A program made the position numbers and the translations under genes. Shown here in pieces: positions 17,315-26,219 of a DNA stretch of 36,430 nucleotides. This stretch comes from Caballeronia arvi (GTDB lineage: Bacteria > Pseudomonadota > Gammaproteobacteria > Burkholderiales > Burkholderiaceae). The notes beneath the pieces were generated by a model. That model saw only the letters and a list, made by a program, of their open reading frames with translations, was not told the DNA's origin and searched no databases. The stretch's first letter is position 1; each line of letters begins with the position of its first letter. The stretch covers positions 1 through 36,430 of the forward strand of contig NZ_FCOM02000064.1 of assembly GCF_001544695.2 (NCBI RefSeq), given 5' to 3'.

Positions 17315-17524
17315 TCAGCGGTGCGACTTGGTACGCGTGCCGCCCACGCGGAGCTTGCCACGCCCGACACGACCGGTTTTGCCATGCGCCGAACGGCCAG
17401 GGCGCAACTTCTTCCTATCGACGGCCGTGAACGTCACTTGATCTGCAGGGTAGTAAGTCGTCCGGTACACCGCTGCGTGATAGGCCGGATGGTCTAGGTT
17501 GAGGGCGCGCTTGACGGTCTTCAC
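17315..17524 (-). CDS. Tiny basic protein, second gene of a coupled pair
   Basis: Starts at GTG 17524, which overlaps the stop of the upstream gene as GTGA. It reads MKTVKRALNLDHPAYHAAVY, then RTTYYPADQVTFTAVDRKKL, and ends with a very basic, Gly-rich tail (RSAHGKTGRVGRGKLRVGG, TRTKSHR). 69 residues. The basic tail could bind nucleic acid or an acidic partner. The upstream partner is acidic (net charge judged from composition). Overlapping tiny genes with an acidic first and a basic second product recall toxin-antitoxin operons, but no known toxin or antitoxin motif is visible, so this is only a suggestion. Confidence 0.5.
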   Translation of the reverse strand: MKTVKRALNLDHPAYHAAVYRTTYYPADQVTFTAVDRKKLRPGRSAHGKTGRVGRGKLRVGGTRTKSHR

Positions 17525-17724
17525 GCCGTAAAATTTCCACTGCGCTTGATTACGTCTCCCAGCGGAATCGAGAGCGATTTGCCACCGGGTGTAGGGGCGG
17601 TCCCGACTCCTATCTGATCGAACCAGGCGTCCGCGCGGACGACCGCATACTCGACGCCGTTGACGGTGACATATGTCGCCTTCTCGTCGAGCTCGAGGTT
17701 GGAATCCTTGACTTCGATTGCCAT
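17521..17724 (-). CDS. Tiny acidic protein, first gene of a coupled pair
   Basis: Start taken at ATG 17724 (MAIEVKDSNLELDEKATYVT) because GAGGCG lies upstream at usable spacing; ten codons of open frame precede it. The 67-residue product continues VNGVEYAVVRADAWFDQIGV and ends SLSIPLGDVIKRSGNFTA. Its stop overlaps the GTG of the following gene. The N-terminal part looks like a small beta-rich domain. No family recognised. The region just upstream (17725-17765) should hold the promoter. Confidence 0.55.
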   Translation of the reverse strand: MAIEVKDSNLELDEKATYVTVNGVEYAVVRADAWFDQIGVGTAPTPGGKSLSIPLGDVIKRSGNFTA

Positions 17725-17761
17725 GATGGACGCCTCTTTAGACGATACCGGCACTAATAGC

Positions 17762-17935
17762 TTAGCGCCAGTGCCGCGACCGACCTTTTACAACACTCTG
17801 CCGTTCTGCCGTCTCGCCGGGACGGTACTCCGCGTCGGGGTCCCAACTCGGGCTTGCAAGCCGTCTCATTGCGGGTAGGGTTGTCTTGCAGTCGCTAATG
17901 AAAAAGCCGTCGTCGATCGCGCTGGACTGGTGCAT
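17762..17935 (-). CDS. Possible 57-residue ORF
   Basis: A frame from ATG 17935 reads MHQSSAIDDGFFISDCKTTL, then RRLASPSWDPDAEYRPGETA, ending VVKGRSRHWR. It has no clear ribosome binding site. It contains IDDGF, also seen in both copies of the dispersed repeat at 14417 and 34757, and shares AAGCCGTCGTCGAT with copy A. Low confidence as a gene. Confidence 0.2.
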   Translation of the reverse strand: MHQSSAIDDGFFISDCKTTLPAMRRLASPSWDPDAEYRPGETAERQSVVKGRSRHWR

Positions 17936-18130
17936 TTTTTTTGCGGACCAAAGACGCGTGGTTGCTGGCTTGCACCACTCCCAGAGCGGTCATCGAAACA
18001 GTGGCATGTTTAATGTCGAGTGCGGGGTCGCAGAGCAGAGCGACATTCGCAGAAGGCTTTTTGGCAGACAATGCCGCTCGGGGAAGAGGCCTGCTTATCT
18101 AATGTAGTTAGCAAACCTGATAACCGTATA

Positions 18131-18161
18131 TCATCGGCATAGCGTTTCAGGGGTAAAATCG
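18131..18161 (+). promoter_or_regulatory. Box shared with 35269-35299, upstream of a gene start
   Basis: The sequence TCGGCATAGCGTTTCAGGGG followed by TAAAAT matches 35269-35299 at about 24 of 31 positions. Both copies are AT-rich upstream, contain GGGTAAAAT and lie 20-40 bases before an open frame. Could be a promoter or an element end; undecided. Confidence 0.3.
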
Positions 18162-18195
18162 TCGTTATCCAAAACGCATGAGAGGGCAGAGGCTT

Positions 18196-18699
18196 GTGGC
18201 ACAAGAGTTTTTTGGCGACGACGATGATTTCGAGTCTCTCCCCGATCCGGAAGTCGCACGCATCGTGCTCGAGCTCGACCGAAGCATCACACTGAACCGG
18301 CGCGCGGCAGCCTTGCGCTACATCGTCCAAGGCAACCCAGTACCGCTGCCGGTCAAACCGAGCCGGGCGGAATTGCTGGTGCTGACCGCCCTGGTGCAGA
18401 CCTATGGCCCCTTGCTGTTCGGCGATGACTTCGCACCGGTCCGCCAACGACTGGTGGAATGCGGTGCCGTAATCCTGGTGCAGCAAGTCGTGTTGGCCGA
18501 CCCTGCCCTCATGGGCGCCGAGGGCAGCGAAGACGGGCAGATCGCTGCGTGTCTGCTGGACGCGCGACCGATGTTCGAGACGCTGTGTCGCAAGTTCCCC
18601 GGAGCGTTTCTGTCGGACGCCCGGAGCCTGCTGAAGCGCTTCACGACGCCACCGGCGCCGCCCTTGGAATCGGAGGACGGGGAGCACGACGATGGCTGA
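18196..18699 (+). CDS. Hypothetical protein, first of a two-gene operon
   Basis: Start placed at GTG 18196 (VAQEFFGDDDDFESLPDPEV), preceded by a purine-rich AGAGGGCAGAGG; the ATG at 18178 has no ribosome binding site. The 167-residue protein is acidic at the N-terminus. It has SRAELLVLTALVQTYGPLLF and APVRQRLVECGAVILVQQVV as leucine-rich helical parts, and ends in an acidic tail (PPLESEDGEHDDG). The family is not recognised. Its last eight bases overlap the start of the next gene. The intact frame and high GC3 make the gene likely. Confidence 0.6.
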   Translation: MAQEFFGDDDDFESLPDPEVARIVLELDRSITLNRRAAALRYIVQGNPVPLPVKPSRAELLVLTALVQTYGPLLFGDDFAPVRQRLVECGAVILVQQVVLADPALMGAEGSEDGQIAACLLDARPMFETLCRKFPGAFLSDARSLLKRFTTPPAPPLESEDGEHDDG

Positions 18700-18981
18700 G
18701 CGCGACACCCTGGCCGCGGAACCGCGCACCCAGAGAAATGCACCCTGCAGCGCTGCTACTCGGCCATGGTTTTCACGGCGTTGGGCGCGTACGTGCAGCG
18801 CATCGCGCCGGCGGCGATCGAGCGCACCTGCTGGGACCCGGACGGGGATCTGCACGCGGCGCCGCCCGCTGCGATGGAGCGGCACCTCACTAAGATGCTC
18901 GACACGCCGGTTCAAGTCGCGCTCGCGCAAGGTGTCGTGCTCGCTGATCACCTGCGCGCGTCGATCCGGCAGCACGAGTAA
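18692..18981 (+). pseudogene. Second gene of the hypothetical operon, frameshifted
   Basis: The ATG at 18692 overlaps the stop of the previous gene (ATGGCTGA) and reads MAERDTLAAEP. A one-base shift near 18722 moves the coding frame to AHPEKCTLQRCYSAMVFTAL, then GAYVQRIAPAAIERTCWDPD, then MERHLTKMLDTPVQVALAQG and ADHLRASIRQHE to the TAA at 18979. The downstream part could still be made from the internal ATG at 18766 (71 residues). Helical, soluble, no family recognised. Confidence 0.5.
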
Positions 18982-19598
18982 CTGAAGCTGACAGCCGCAC
19001 CTTCTGCTCGAACGCCTTGCCTTGGTCGTACCTTTGCTTCGATCGACCGCGAGGACCGCGCTCAAGGCCGACGCGAAATCCCTCCGGGCGTGGCGCGCAT
19101 TCGAGGACATCACTCCACGATTCACGACGATGGCGTCGCGTGCCGCAATCTTGTCCGGCGCACAGGCTGAGCTACTAAAGTGTTCGAAGAGGAAAACGAA
19201 GTTCGGCCTCTGTGCGATCACCCATTGGGCAACGGAGAGAGGGCGCGCCATGGGCTCGAACAACGTGCAAACCGCAAGACTCCTACGCGCTGGCAGCGGA
19301 GGTCAACGAACGGAACGGCTGGCGCGTGATGGCGGCGTATCAAGAATGACGGGGCTTCTCGCAGCGAAAAACCCGCACCGTGCGAGGGGCTTGCGACGGA
19401 GCTAGAATGAACTTTTGGATGCGCTCATAATTTTTGACTGCACCACTGATGGGATTTACGGGATTAACCGCGGCGAGCCCCTTGCTTCCCGGTTAACGAA
19501 GTTTCTGGACTGGGACTGTCGTTTTCGCCAGACGTGACGGCCTTATTTTTGAGGGAAATCCGTACTGATTCGGTCCCGTTTAGAGGGAGGCGACTCTG
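18982..19598. other. Gene debris and SUF leader region
   Basis: About 620 bases. A plus-strand fragment near 19285-19349 reads YALAAEVNERNGWRVMAAYQ and E before TGA, and looks like the 3' end of a lost gene. The rest up to 19598 is the leader of the SUF operon. AGGGAGG lies before the regulator start. TTGACT at 19434 could be a -35 box, but the matching -10 is poor, so I do not assign a promoter. Confidence 0.4.
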
Positions 19599-20108
19599 AT
19601 GCTGCGCATGAGCAAACTTGCGGATTACGGGACGGTCATCATGACCGCGATGGCGCACGAGCCTGACAGCGTGCATAGCGCGAGCAGCATCGCCGCGGCA
19701 ACGGGCGTCGCGATGCCGACCGTCAGCAAGGTGCTCAAGACGCTGTCGCGGGGTGGTCTCGTGGTTTCCCTGCGGGGCATCAACGGCGGCTATCTGCTGC
19801 CGCGGCCACCCGAACGAATCACGCTCGCGGACGTCATCGCGGCCGTCGACGGCCCTTTCGGCATGACCGAATGCAGTACCGCTCGAGGTCTGTGCCTGCA
19901 GGAGGCGGCGTGTTCGATCCGCGCGAACTGGCAGAAGATCAGCGCCGTCATCTATGAGGCATTGCGGCAGGTCACGCTCGCGGACATGGCACGTCCGGCG
20001 TTGCGCACGGTGGACATCAGCGCAATTCGCTCGCGCCCGCTCGCCGGCCGCCCGCGGAACGTCGCTGCGCCGGTTCCGGGGCGGGCGCTGGACGGAGATC
20101 AGACATGA
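19599..20108 (+). CDS. sufR: Rrf2-family regulator of the SUF operon
   Basis: A transcription factor of the Rrf2/IscR type that should sense Fe-S cluster status and control the operon it heads. It is 169 residues. The winged HTH occupies about 1-75 (MSKLADYGTVIMTAMAHEPD, then TGVAMPTVSKVLKTLSRGGL and GINGGYLLPRP). Three cysteines C92, C99 and C105 lie almost exactly where IscR has its [2Fe-2S] ligands. The start at ATG 19599 follows GGGAGG at 8-base spacing. The C-terminal tail is Pro/Arg-rich and probably disordered. Its stop overlaps the sufB start (ATGA). The symbol follows the usual name for the regulator in such operons; the DNA site is not identified. Confidence 0.88.
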   Translation: MLRMSKLADYGTVIMTAMAHEPDSVHSASSIAAATGVAMPTVSKVLKTLSRGGLVVSLRGINGGYLLPRPPERITLADVIAAVDGPFGMTECSTARGLCLQEAACSIRANWQKISAVIYEALRQVTLADMARPALRTVDISAIRSRPLAGRPRNVAAPVPGRALDGDQT

Positions 20109-21553
20109 CTCCATTGACTGCAAGGTTCGATGAACTCGTCAATCGCGAATACCGGCACGGCTTTGTGACCGAGCTTGAGGAAGATGCGTTGCCGCGTGGG
20201 TTGAGCGAGGGCGTGATTCGCCTGATTTCGGCCAAAAAGAACGAGCCAGAGTTCATGCTCGAATGGCGGCTCAAAGCCTATCGCCACTGGCTTACGATGA
20301 CCGAACCGCACTGGGCCACGGTCGAGCATCCGCCAATCGACTATCAGGACATCGTTTACTACTCCGCGCCGATGGCGCAGAAAAACCGCCCGAAAAGCCT
20401 GGACGAAGTCGATCCGGAATTGCTGCGCACCTACGAGAAGCTCGGCGTGCCCCTCAGGGAGCGCGAGATGCTCGCGGGCGTCGCGGTGGACGCGGTGTTC
20501 GACAGCGTCTCGGTGGCGACGACGTTCAGGGAAAAGCTTGCGGAACTCGGCATCGTCTTCTGTTCGTTTTCGGAAGCCGTGCAGAACCATCCGGACCTGG
20601 TGCGTAAGTATCTGGGGTCGGTCGTGCCGCATACCGACAATTTCTTCGCGTCGCTGAATTCGGCCGTGTTCAGCGACGGCTCGTTCTGCTACATCCCGTC
20701 GGGCGTGCGGTGCCCGATGGAGCTGTCCACCTACTTTCGCATCAACGCGCGGGATACCGGACAGTTCGAGCGCACGCTGATCGTCGCCGACAAGGGCGCG
20801 TATGTGAGCTATATCGAAGGCTGCACCGCGCCGATGCGCGACGAAAACCAGTTGCACGCTGCGGTGGTCGAGCTGATTGCGCTGGAGGGCGCGCAGATCA
20901 AATATTCAACGGTTCAGAACTGGTATCCCGGCGACAAGTCGGGCAAGGGCGGCATCTACAACTTCGTCACGAAGCGCGGCGACTGCCGGGAGGCGAATTC
21001 GAAGATTTCGTGGACGCAGGTGGAGACCGGCTCGGCGATCACCTGGAAGTACCCGAGTGTGATCCTGCAGGGCGATAACGCGGTAGGCGAATTTTATTCG
21101 GTGGCGCTGACAAGCAATCACCAGCAGGCCGATACCGGGACCAAGATGGTTCATCTCGGAAGAAATACGCGCAGCACGATCCTGTCAAAGGGCATCTCGG
21201 CGGGGTTCGGAAAGAACGCTTATCGCGGCCTGGTCAAAGTTGGCCGCGCGGCGGCGGGCGCGCGCAACTACACGCAGTGCGATTCCCTGTTGCTCGGCGA
21301 CCGATGCAGTGCCCACACATTTCCGTACATCGAGGTGAAAAATGCGACCGCGAAGGTCGAGCACGAGGCATCGACTTCCCGGATCGGTGAAGACCAGCTG
21401 TTTTACTGCATGCAGCGCGGTCTGTCGGCGGAGGATGCGGTGTCGATGATCGTCAACGGCTTTTGCAAGGAAGTGTTCAAGGAGCTTCCGATGGAGTTCG
21501 CGGTCGAGGCGCAAAAGCTGCTGGGCGTCAGTCTGGAGGGAAGTATCGGATAG
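20105..21553 (+). CDS. sufB: Fe-S cluster scaffold subunit SufB
   Basis: Core subunit of the SufBC2D scaffold, on which clusters are built in the cytoplasm. It is 482 residues, of normal length. Recognisable blocks include CYIPSGVRCPMELSTYFRIN, IEGCTAPMRDENQLHAAVVE, IKYSTVQNWYPGDKSGKGGI and YVKNATAKVEHEASTSRIGE-type sequence near the end (here IEVKNATAKVEHEASTSRIG). Cys392 in TQCDS and Glu421 in EHEA correspond to E. coli C405 and E434, the residues needed for sulfur transfer and cluster formation. It starts inside the regulator stop (ATGA). sufC follows after 32 bases. Confidence 0.97.
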   Translation: MTPLTARFDELVNREYRHGFVTELEEDALPRGLSEGVIRLISAKKNEPEFMLEWRLKAYRHWLTMTEPHWATVEHPPIDYQDIVYYSAPMAQKNRPKSLDEVDPELLRTYEKLGVPLREREMLAGVAVDAVFDSVSVATTFREKLAELGIVFCSFSEAVQNHPDLVRKYLGSVVPHTDNFFASLNSAVFSDGSFCYIPSGVRCPMELSTYFRINARDTGQFERTLIVADKGAYVSYIEGCTAPMRDENQLHAAVVELIALEGAQIKYSTVQNWYPGDKSGKGGIYNFVTKRGDCREANSKISWTQVETGSAITWKYPSVILQGDNAVGEFYSVALTSNHQQADTGTKMVHLGRNTRSTILSKGISAGFGKNAYRGLVKVGRAAAGARNYTQCDSLLLGDRCSAHTFPYIEVKNATAKVEHEASTSRIGEDQLFYCMQRGLSAEDAVSMIVNGFCKEVFKELPMEFAVEAQKLLGVSLEGSIG

Positions 21554-21585
21554 GCCGTGGCGAAGATAGCGCGAGGGAGCCGAAC

Positions 21586-22352
<767 letters not shown>

Positions 22353-22356
<4 letters not shown>

Positions 22357-23675
22357 ACGTCGAAACGCTCGATCGCTTCCATCAGGCTTTTGGTCTCCTC
22401 GCCGGGCGGCTGCCGGGCGCGCGCTTACCCTGGCTACAAGGCGCTCGCCGGTGCGCGTTCGAACAGTTCGCCGCGCTCGGCTTTCCCACCACCCGACAGG
22501 AAGACTGGAAGTACACCAACGTCGCCACCATCGAGAGACGGCCGCTGCATTTTATGACGGAGGGTGCGAACGATGTCAGCGCGGATCGCATCAAGGAATG
22601 GGTCATCGATTCTTCGAGCCACCTGCTGGTCTTCGTTGATGGACGGTATGTGCCGGCACGCTCGAACATCGAACGCATGCCGGATGGCGCGTTTGTCGGC
22701 ACCGTGGCGCAGGCGCTTCACACGATGCCCGAGCTACTGGAGGCGGTGGTTTCCGCGCGGCCGGCGGCCCATGGTTTCGCCGCGCTGAACGCCGCTTTTT
22801 TCACCGACGGGTTCGTCGTCGCGTTGCCGCGCGATACAGCGATCGAAGAGCCGATCCACGCGCTCTTCATCACCGGCGAGGCGGATCTCGCCGTGCAGGC
22901 ATTCAACGTCGTGCTCGCAGGAGCCCGTTCGCGTTGTACGATCGTCGAGCACTTCGCCGGCTTGAACGACGCATCGTATCTGACCAATGTGGCTACCCGC
23001 ATCGAAGTGGAGGAGGACGCCGTTGTGGAACATTACCGGTTGCAGCAGGAAGGCACGAAGGCTTGCCATATCGCGTCCATCGACGCCGCGCAGCAGCGCG
23101 CAAGCCGCTTCGCGTCGCACGCGTTCGCGTTCGGAAGCGCGCTGTCGCGCACCGGTATCGGCGTGAGCCTGAATGCCGAAGACGCCCAGGCGACGCTCAA
23201 CGGCCTTTATCTCGTGGGCGGGCGGCAGCACGTCGACCATCACACGCGAATCGATCACGCGAAGCCGCGCGGCACGAGCCGCGAGTATTACCGCGGCGTG
23301 CTCGATGGCGCCGCGCGTGGCGTATTTAACGGGAAAGTCGTCGTGCATCCCGACGCGCAGAAAACCGATACGCACCAGGCCAACCACAACCTTCTGCTTT
23401 CCCCCGACGCAGAAATCGACACCAAACCGCAACTCGAAATCTTTGCGGACGACGTGAAATGCACCCACGGCGCAACCGTGGGCCAGCTCGATGAGAATCA
23501 GCTCTTTTACCTGCGCGCTCGCGGCGTCGAGGAGCCGATGGCCAGGGCGCTGCTCACCTACGCGTTCGCAAGCGACATCGTCGAGGGAGTGGGCCTCGAT
23601 TCCCTACGCCGCTGGCTGGAGGGGCTGCTGCTCGCCCGCATGCCGGAAGGCGAGCGCATCAAGGAATTGATATGA
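22353..23675 (+). CDS. sufD: Fe-S cluster scaffold subunit SufD
   Basis: Paralogue of SufB that completes the SufBC2D complex and is linked to iron acquisition. It is 440 residues. The N-terminal helical domain contains TTRQEDWKYTNVATI. The beta-helix core has ALNAAFFTDGFVVALPRDTA. The conserved end reads TDTHQANHNLLLSPDAEIDT, then KPQLEIFADDVKCTHGATVG, with H372 equal to E. coli SufD H360, and then LDENQLFYLRARGV. It overlaps sufC and sufS by ATGA at its two ends. Confidence 0.96.
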
Positions 23676-24925
23676 AGCCGATCGAACGCGTCCAATCGCC
23701 CGATCCGGGGCTGGTGCAACGCTGGCGCGCGGATTTTCCAATTCTGAACGAGCGCGTTCACGGCGAGCCACTGGTCTATCTCGACAATGGCGCGACGACC
23801 CAGAAACCGCTGGCCGTCATCGACGCAGAGGCCGACTACTATCGACAATACAACGCCAATGTGCATCGCGGCGTGCATCAGCTCTCCCAGCGCGCTACCG
23901 ATGCGTACGAGGCGGCACGCGCAACGATCGCACGCTTCATCAATGCGGCTAGCGTGGAGGAAATCATCTTTTTGCGCGGTACCACGGAGGCTATCAATCT
24001 GGTCGCGCAGAGCCATGCCCGTCCGCATCTCGGCCCCGGCGATGAAATCCTGATCAGCGCGATGGAGCATCATTCGAACATCGTACCGTGGCAGATGGTT
24101 TGCGAGCAGACCGGCGCGGCGCTGAAAGTCGTGCCGATCGACGATGCGGGCGAATTTCGCTTCGATGCATTCGAGCGTTTGCTGAGCGAGCGCACGCGGC
24201 TGGTGGCGGTGACCCATCTGGCGAATGCGCTCGGCACCATCAATCCGGTTTCGCGGATCGTGGCCGCCGCCCATGCGCGCGGCGTGCCGGTACTGCTGGA
24301 TGGCGCCCAGGCCATTTCGCATCTGCATGTGGACGTGCGCGCTCTCGACTGCGATTTCTACGCGTTCTCGGGGCACAAGGTCTACGGCCCGACCGGCATC
24401 GGCGTGCTGTATGCGAAGGCGGCGCTGCTCGAAGCGATGCCGCCCTATCAGGGCGGCGGAGACATGATCCGCTCGGTGAGCTTCGAAAGAACGGAATACA
24501 ACGTCATTCCGTACAAGTTCGAGGCGGGCACGCCGAACATCGCCGGCGCCATTGCGCTTGGCACGGCCCTCAAGTATGTGAGCCGCATCGGTATCGATGT
24601 CATCGCGGCGCACGAGGCGCACGTGCTCGACTACGCAATACAAGCGGTGACGGACTTGGCCGGAGTGCGCCTGATCGGCACGGCGCGGGAGAAGGCGAGC
24701 ATCCTGTCGTTTGTGGTGGACGGTGTGCATGCCCACGATATCGGCACCATTCTCGATCATCATGGCGTCGCGGTGCGCGCGGGCCATCATTGCGCGATGC
24801 CCGTCATGCAGCGCTACGGCGTGCCGGCCACGGTGCGCGCGTCGTTCGCGCTCTACAACACCCGCGACGACGTGGACTCGCTGATCGCGGCTTTGCACGA
24901 CGTGCGGGAGGTATTCGGCCGATGA
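23672..24925 (+). CDS. sufS: Cysteine desulfurase SufS
   Basis: PLP-dependent class V (group II) desulfurase that takes sulfur from cysteine as a persulfide. It is 417 residues. Motifs are YLDNGATTQKP, the cofactor site SGHKVYGPTGIG with Lys236 as the Schiff-base lysine, and RAGHHCAMPVMQRY with Cys374 as the persulfide cysteine. It is intact and of normal length. It starts within the sufD stop and its own stop overlaps the sufU start. With sufU next to it, the sulfur acceptor is expected to be SufU rather than SufE, which is absent. Confidence 0.97.
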   Translation: MKPIERVQSPDPGLVQRWRADFPILNERVHGEPLVYLDNGATTQKPLAVIDAEADYYRQYNANVHRGVHQLSQRATDAYEAARATIARFINAASVEEIIFLRGTTEAINLVAQSHARPHLGPGDEILISAMEHHSNIVPWQMVCEQTGAALKVVPIDDAGEFRFDAFERLLSERTRLVAVTHLANALGTINPVSRIVAAAHARGVPVLLDGAQAISHLHVDVRALDCDFYAFSGHKVYGPTGIGVLYAKAALLEAMPPYQGGGDMIRSVSFERTEYNVIPYKFEAGTPNIAGAIALGTALKYVSRIGIDVIAAHEAHVLDYAIQAVTDLAGVRLIGTAREKASILSFVVDGVHAHDIGTILDHHGVAVRAGHHCAMPVMQRYGVPATVRASFALYNTRDDVDSLIAALHDVREVFGR

Positions 24926-25374
24926 GCGACTTGCGCCAACTGTACCAGGAGGTCATCTTCGACCACTACAGGCGGCCGCGCAATTATGGCGTGTTGCCCG
25001 GCGCGAACCGCAAGGCGGATGGTTACAACCCGCTGTGTGGCGACAGGGTGATGCTGTACCTGAGGATCGAAGACGGCATCGTGAAGGGGGCGAGCTTTGA
25101 GGGCTCGGGCTGCGCCATCGCGACCGCATCGGCGTCGCTGATGACGGAGGCGGTGAAAGGCCGGACGGAATCAGAAGTCGAAGCGATGTTTGCGCGCTTT
25201 CACGCTATGGTGACAGCATCCGCTCCTGTGCCAGCACTGCCGCCCGACCTGGGCAAGCTCGCCGTCCTCGCCGGCGTGCGCGAATTTCCGAGCCGCGTGA
25301 AGTGTGCGACGCTCGCGTGGCACACGCTGCGTGCGGCGCTGCACGACAAGAGCGGGACGGTATCGACGGAGTAG
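24922..25374 (+). CDS. sufU: SufU-type sulfur acceptor
   Basis: IscU-like zinc protein that accepts sulfur from SufS. It is 150 residues. The ligand set Cys39 and Asp41 (NPLCGD), Cys64 (GSGCAIA) and Cys128 (RVKCATL) is complete. Between the second and third cysteines there is an insertion (APVPALPPDLGKLAVLAGVR) as in SufU, which separates it from IscU; the IscU LPPVK-type chaperone motif is missing. It starts MSDLRQLYQEVIFDHYRRPR, overlapping the sufS stop. sufT follows after six bases. Confidence 0.94.
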   Translation: MSDLRQLYQEVIFDHYRRPRNYGVLPGANRKADGYNPLCGDRVMLYLRIEDGIVKGASFEGSGCAIATASASLMTEAVKGRTESEVEAMFARFHAMVTASAPVPALPPDLGKLAVLAGVREFPSRVKCATLAWHTLRAALHDKSGTVSTE

Positions 25375-25380
25375 CGGACC

Positions 25381-25740
25381 ATGAGCGAATTCGAATGGTT
25401 GAAACGGGCGCACGCCTATGACGAAGCGGACGCGGAGGACCTCGAAGGTCGCGTTATCGCGGCGCTGCGTACCGTGTACGATCCGGAGATCCCGGTCAAC
25501 ATATACGACCTGGGTCTCGTGTATGCGCTTGACCTTGATGAAGACGCGGGGCGCGTCGACCTCCGCATGACGCTCACAGCACCTGGCTGCCCGGTCGCGC
25601 AGACCTTTCCCGGCACGGTTGAGGAAGCGGTCCGCTCGGTGCGCGGCGTGGACGACGTCCATGTAGAACTTGTATGGGAGCCGCCGTGGTCGCGCGACAG
25701 GATGTCGGATGCGGCGCGGCTGCAATTGGGGATGCTCTGA
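25381..25740 (+). CDS. sufT: SufT (MIP18/DUF59) Fe-S maturation protein
   Basis: SUF-associated protein of the MIP18 family, an accessory factor for maturation of Fe-S proteins under high demand. It is 119 residues. It carries VYDPEIPVNIYDLGLVYALD (the D34-P-E-I motif), MTLTAPGCPVAQTFPGTVEE with the conserved Cys70, and a C-terminal VHVELVWEPPWSRDRMSD, all standard for the family. There is no ATPase domain, so it is the stand-alone form. The next gene starts one base after its stop. Confidence 0.93.
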   Translation: MSEFEWLKRAHAYDEADAEDLEGRVIAALRTVYDPEIPVNIYDLGLVYALDLDEDAGRVDLRMTLTAPGCPVAQTFPGTVEEAVRSVRGVDDVHVELVWEPPWSRDRMSDAARLQLGML

Positions 25741-25741
25741 G

Positions 25742-26062
25742 ATGTCGGACTGGGTCGAGGTCGCCTCCATTGATAATTTTCCGCCGGGCACGTTCCGCAC
25801 GGTCGACGTAGACGGCGCACAAGTCGCCGTGTTTAATCTGGATGGCACTTACTATGCGATCCAGGACGTTTGCACGCACGACGGCGGCATTCTCACCGGT
25901 GGCGAGGTGGACGGCGACATGATCGTCTGTCCCCGTCACGGCGCGCGCTTTTGCATCAGGACGGGCAAGGCGCTGACGCCGCCCGCCTATGAGGATGTCG
26001 CGACGTTTCCGGTGCGCGTGGAGGAGGAGCATGTCAGCGTACGCGACGCGCGCTGGGATTGA
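25742..26062 (+). CDS. Small Rieske [2Fe-2S] ferredoxin
   Basis: A 106-residue protein of the Rieske ferredoxin type otherwise found as the electron carrier of ring-hydroxylating dioxygenases. Ligands are Cys44-x-His46 (CTHDGG) and Cys63-x2-His66 (CPRHGARF). They are separated by the usual 16-residue spacing, within YYAIQDVCTHDGGILTGGEV. No leader peptide, so it is cytoplasmic. It is the last gene of the SUF operon, one base after sufT, with no oxygenase nearby. By context it may feed electrons to cluster assembly or be a client protein; this is inference. Confidence 0.92.
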   Translation: MSDWVEVASIDNFPPGTFRTVDVDGAQVAVFNLDGTYYAIQDVCTHDGGILTGGEVDGDMIVCPRHGARFCIRTGKALTPPAYEDVATFPVRVEEEHVSVRDARWD

Positions 26063-26219
26063 AAGTCATTGACGGATACTTATCGCGAAGCTTGCTTTCA
26101 TAACCGAAACGAGCCCAAGTGCGGCGCATACGACACCTTGAGCGGCTTGTGTATCACGTGACCAGTCTTGGGCCGCCGAAGGGGATCGGGGGCAACCATG
26201 TCAGGATGGCTTGGAAATC

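Noticed and set aside
18010..19263. Long open frame (417 codons) on the minus strand
   Set aside because: It covers the two plus-strand hypothetical genes; composition is antisense-like (Arg/His/Gln-rich) and there is no family resemblance.
19434..19462. Sigma-70 promoter for the SUF operon (TTGACT and downstream)
   Set aside because: The -10 region at the right spacing (TACGGG) is poor, so no promoter is assigned.
23558..24898. Long open frame (446 codons) on the minus strand
   Set aside because: It lies exactly opposite sufS, is rich in Arg/His/Asp as antisense of high-GC3 genes usually is, and has no motif or ribosome binding site.
24088..25374. One continuous plus frame of 428 codons
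   Set aside because: Its first 270 codons are a shadow of sufS in another frame; only the part from 24922 is a gene (sufU).
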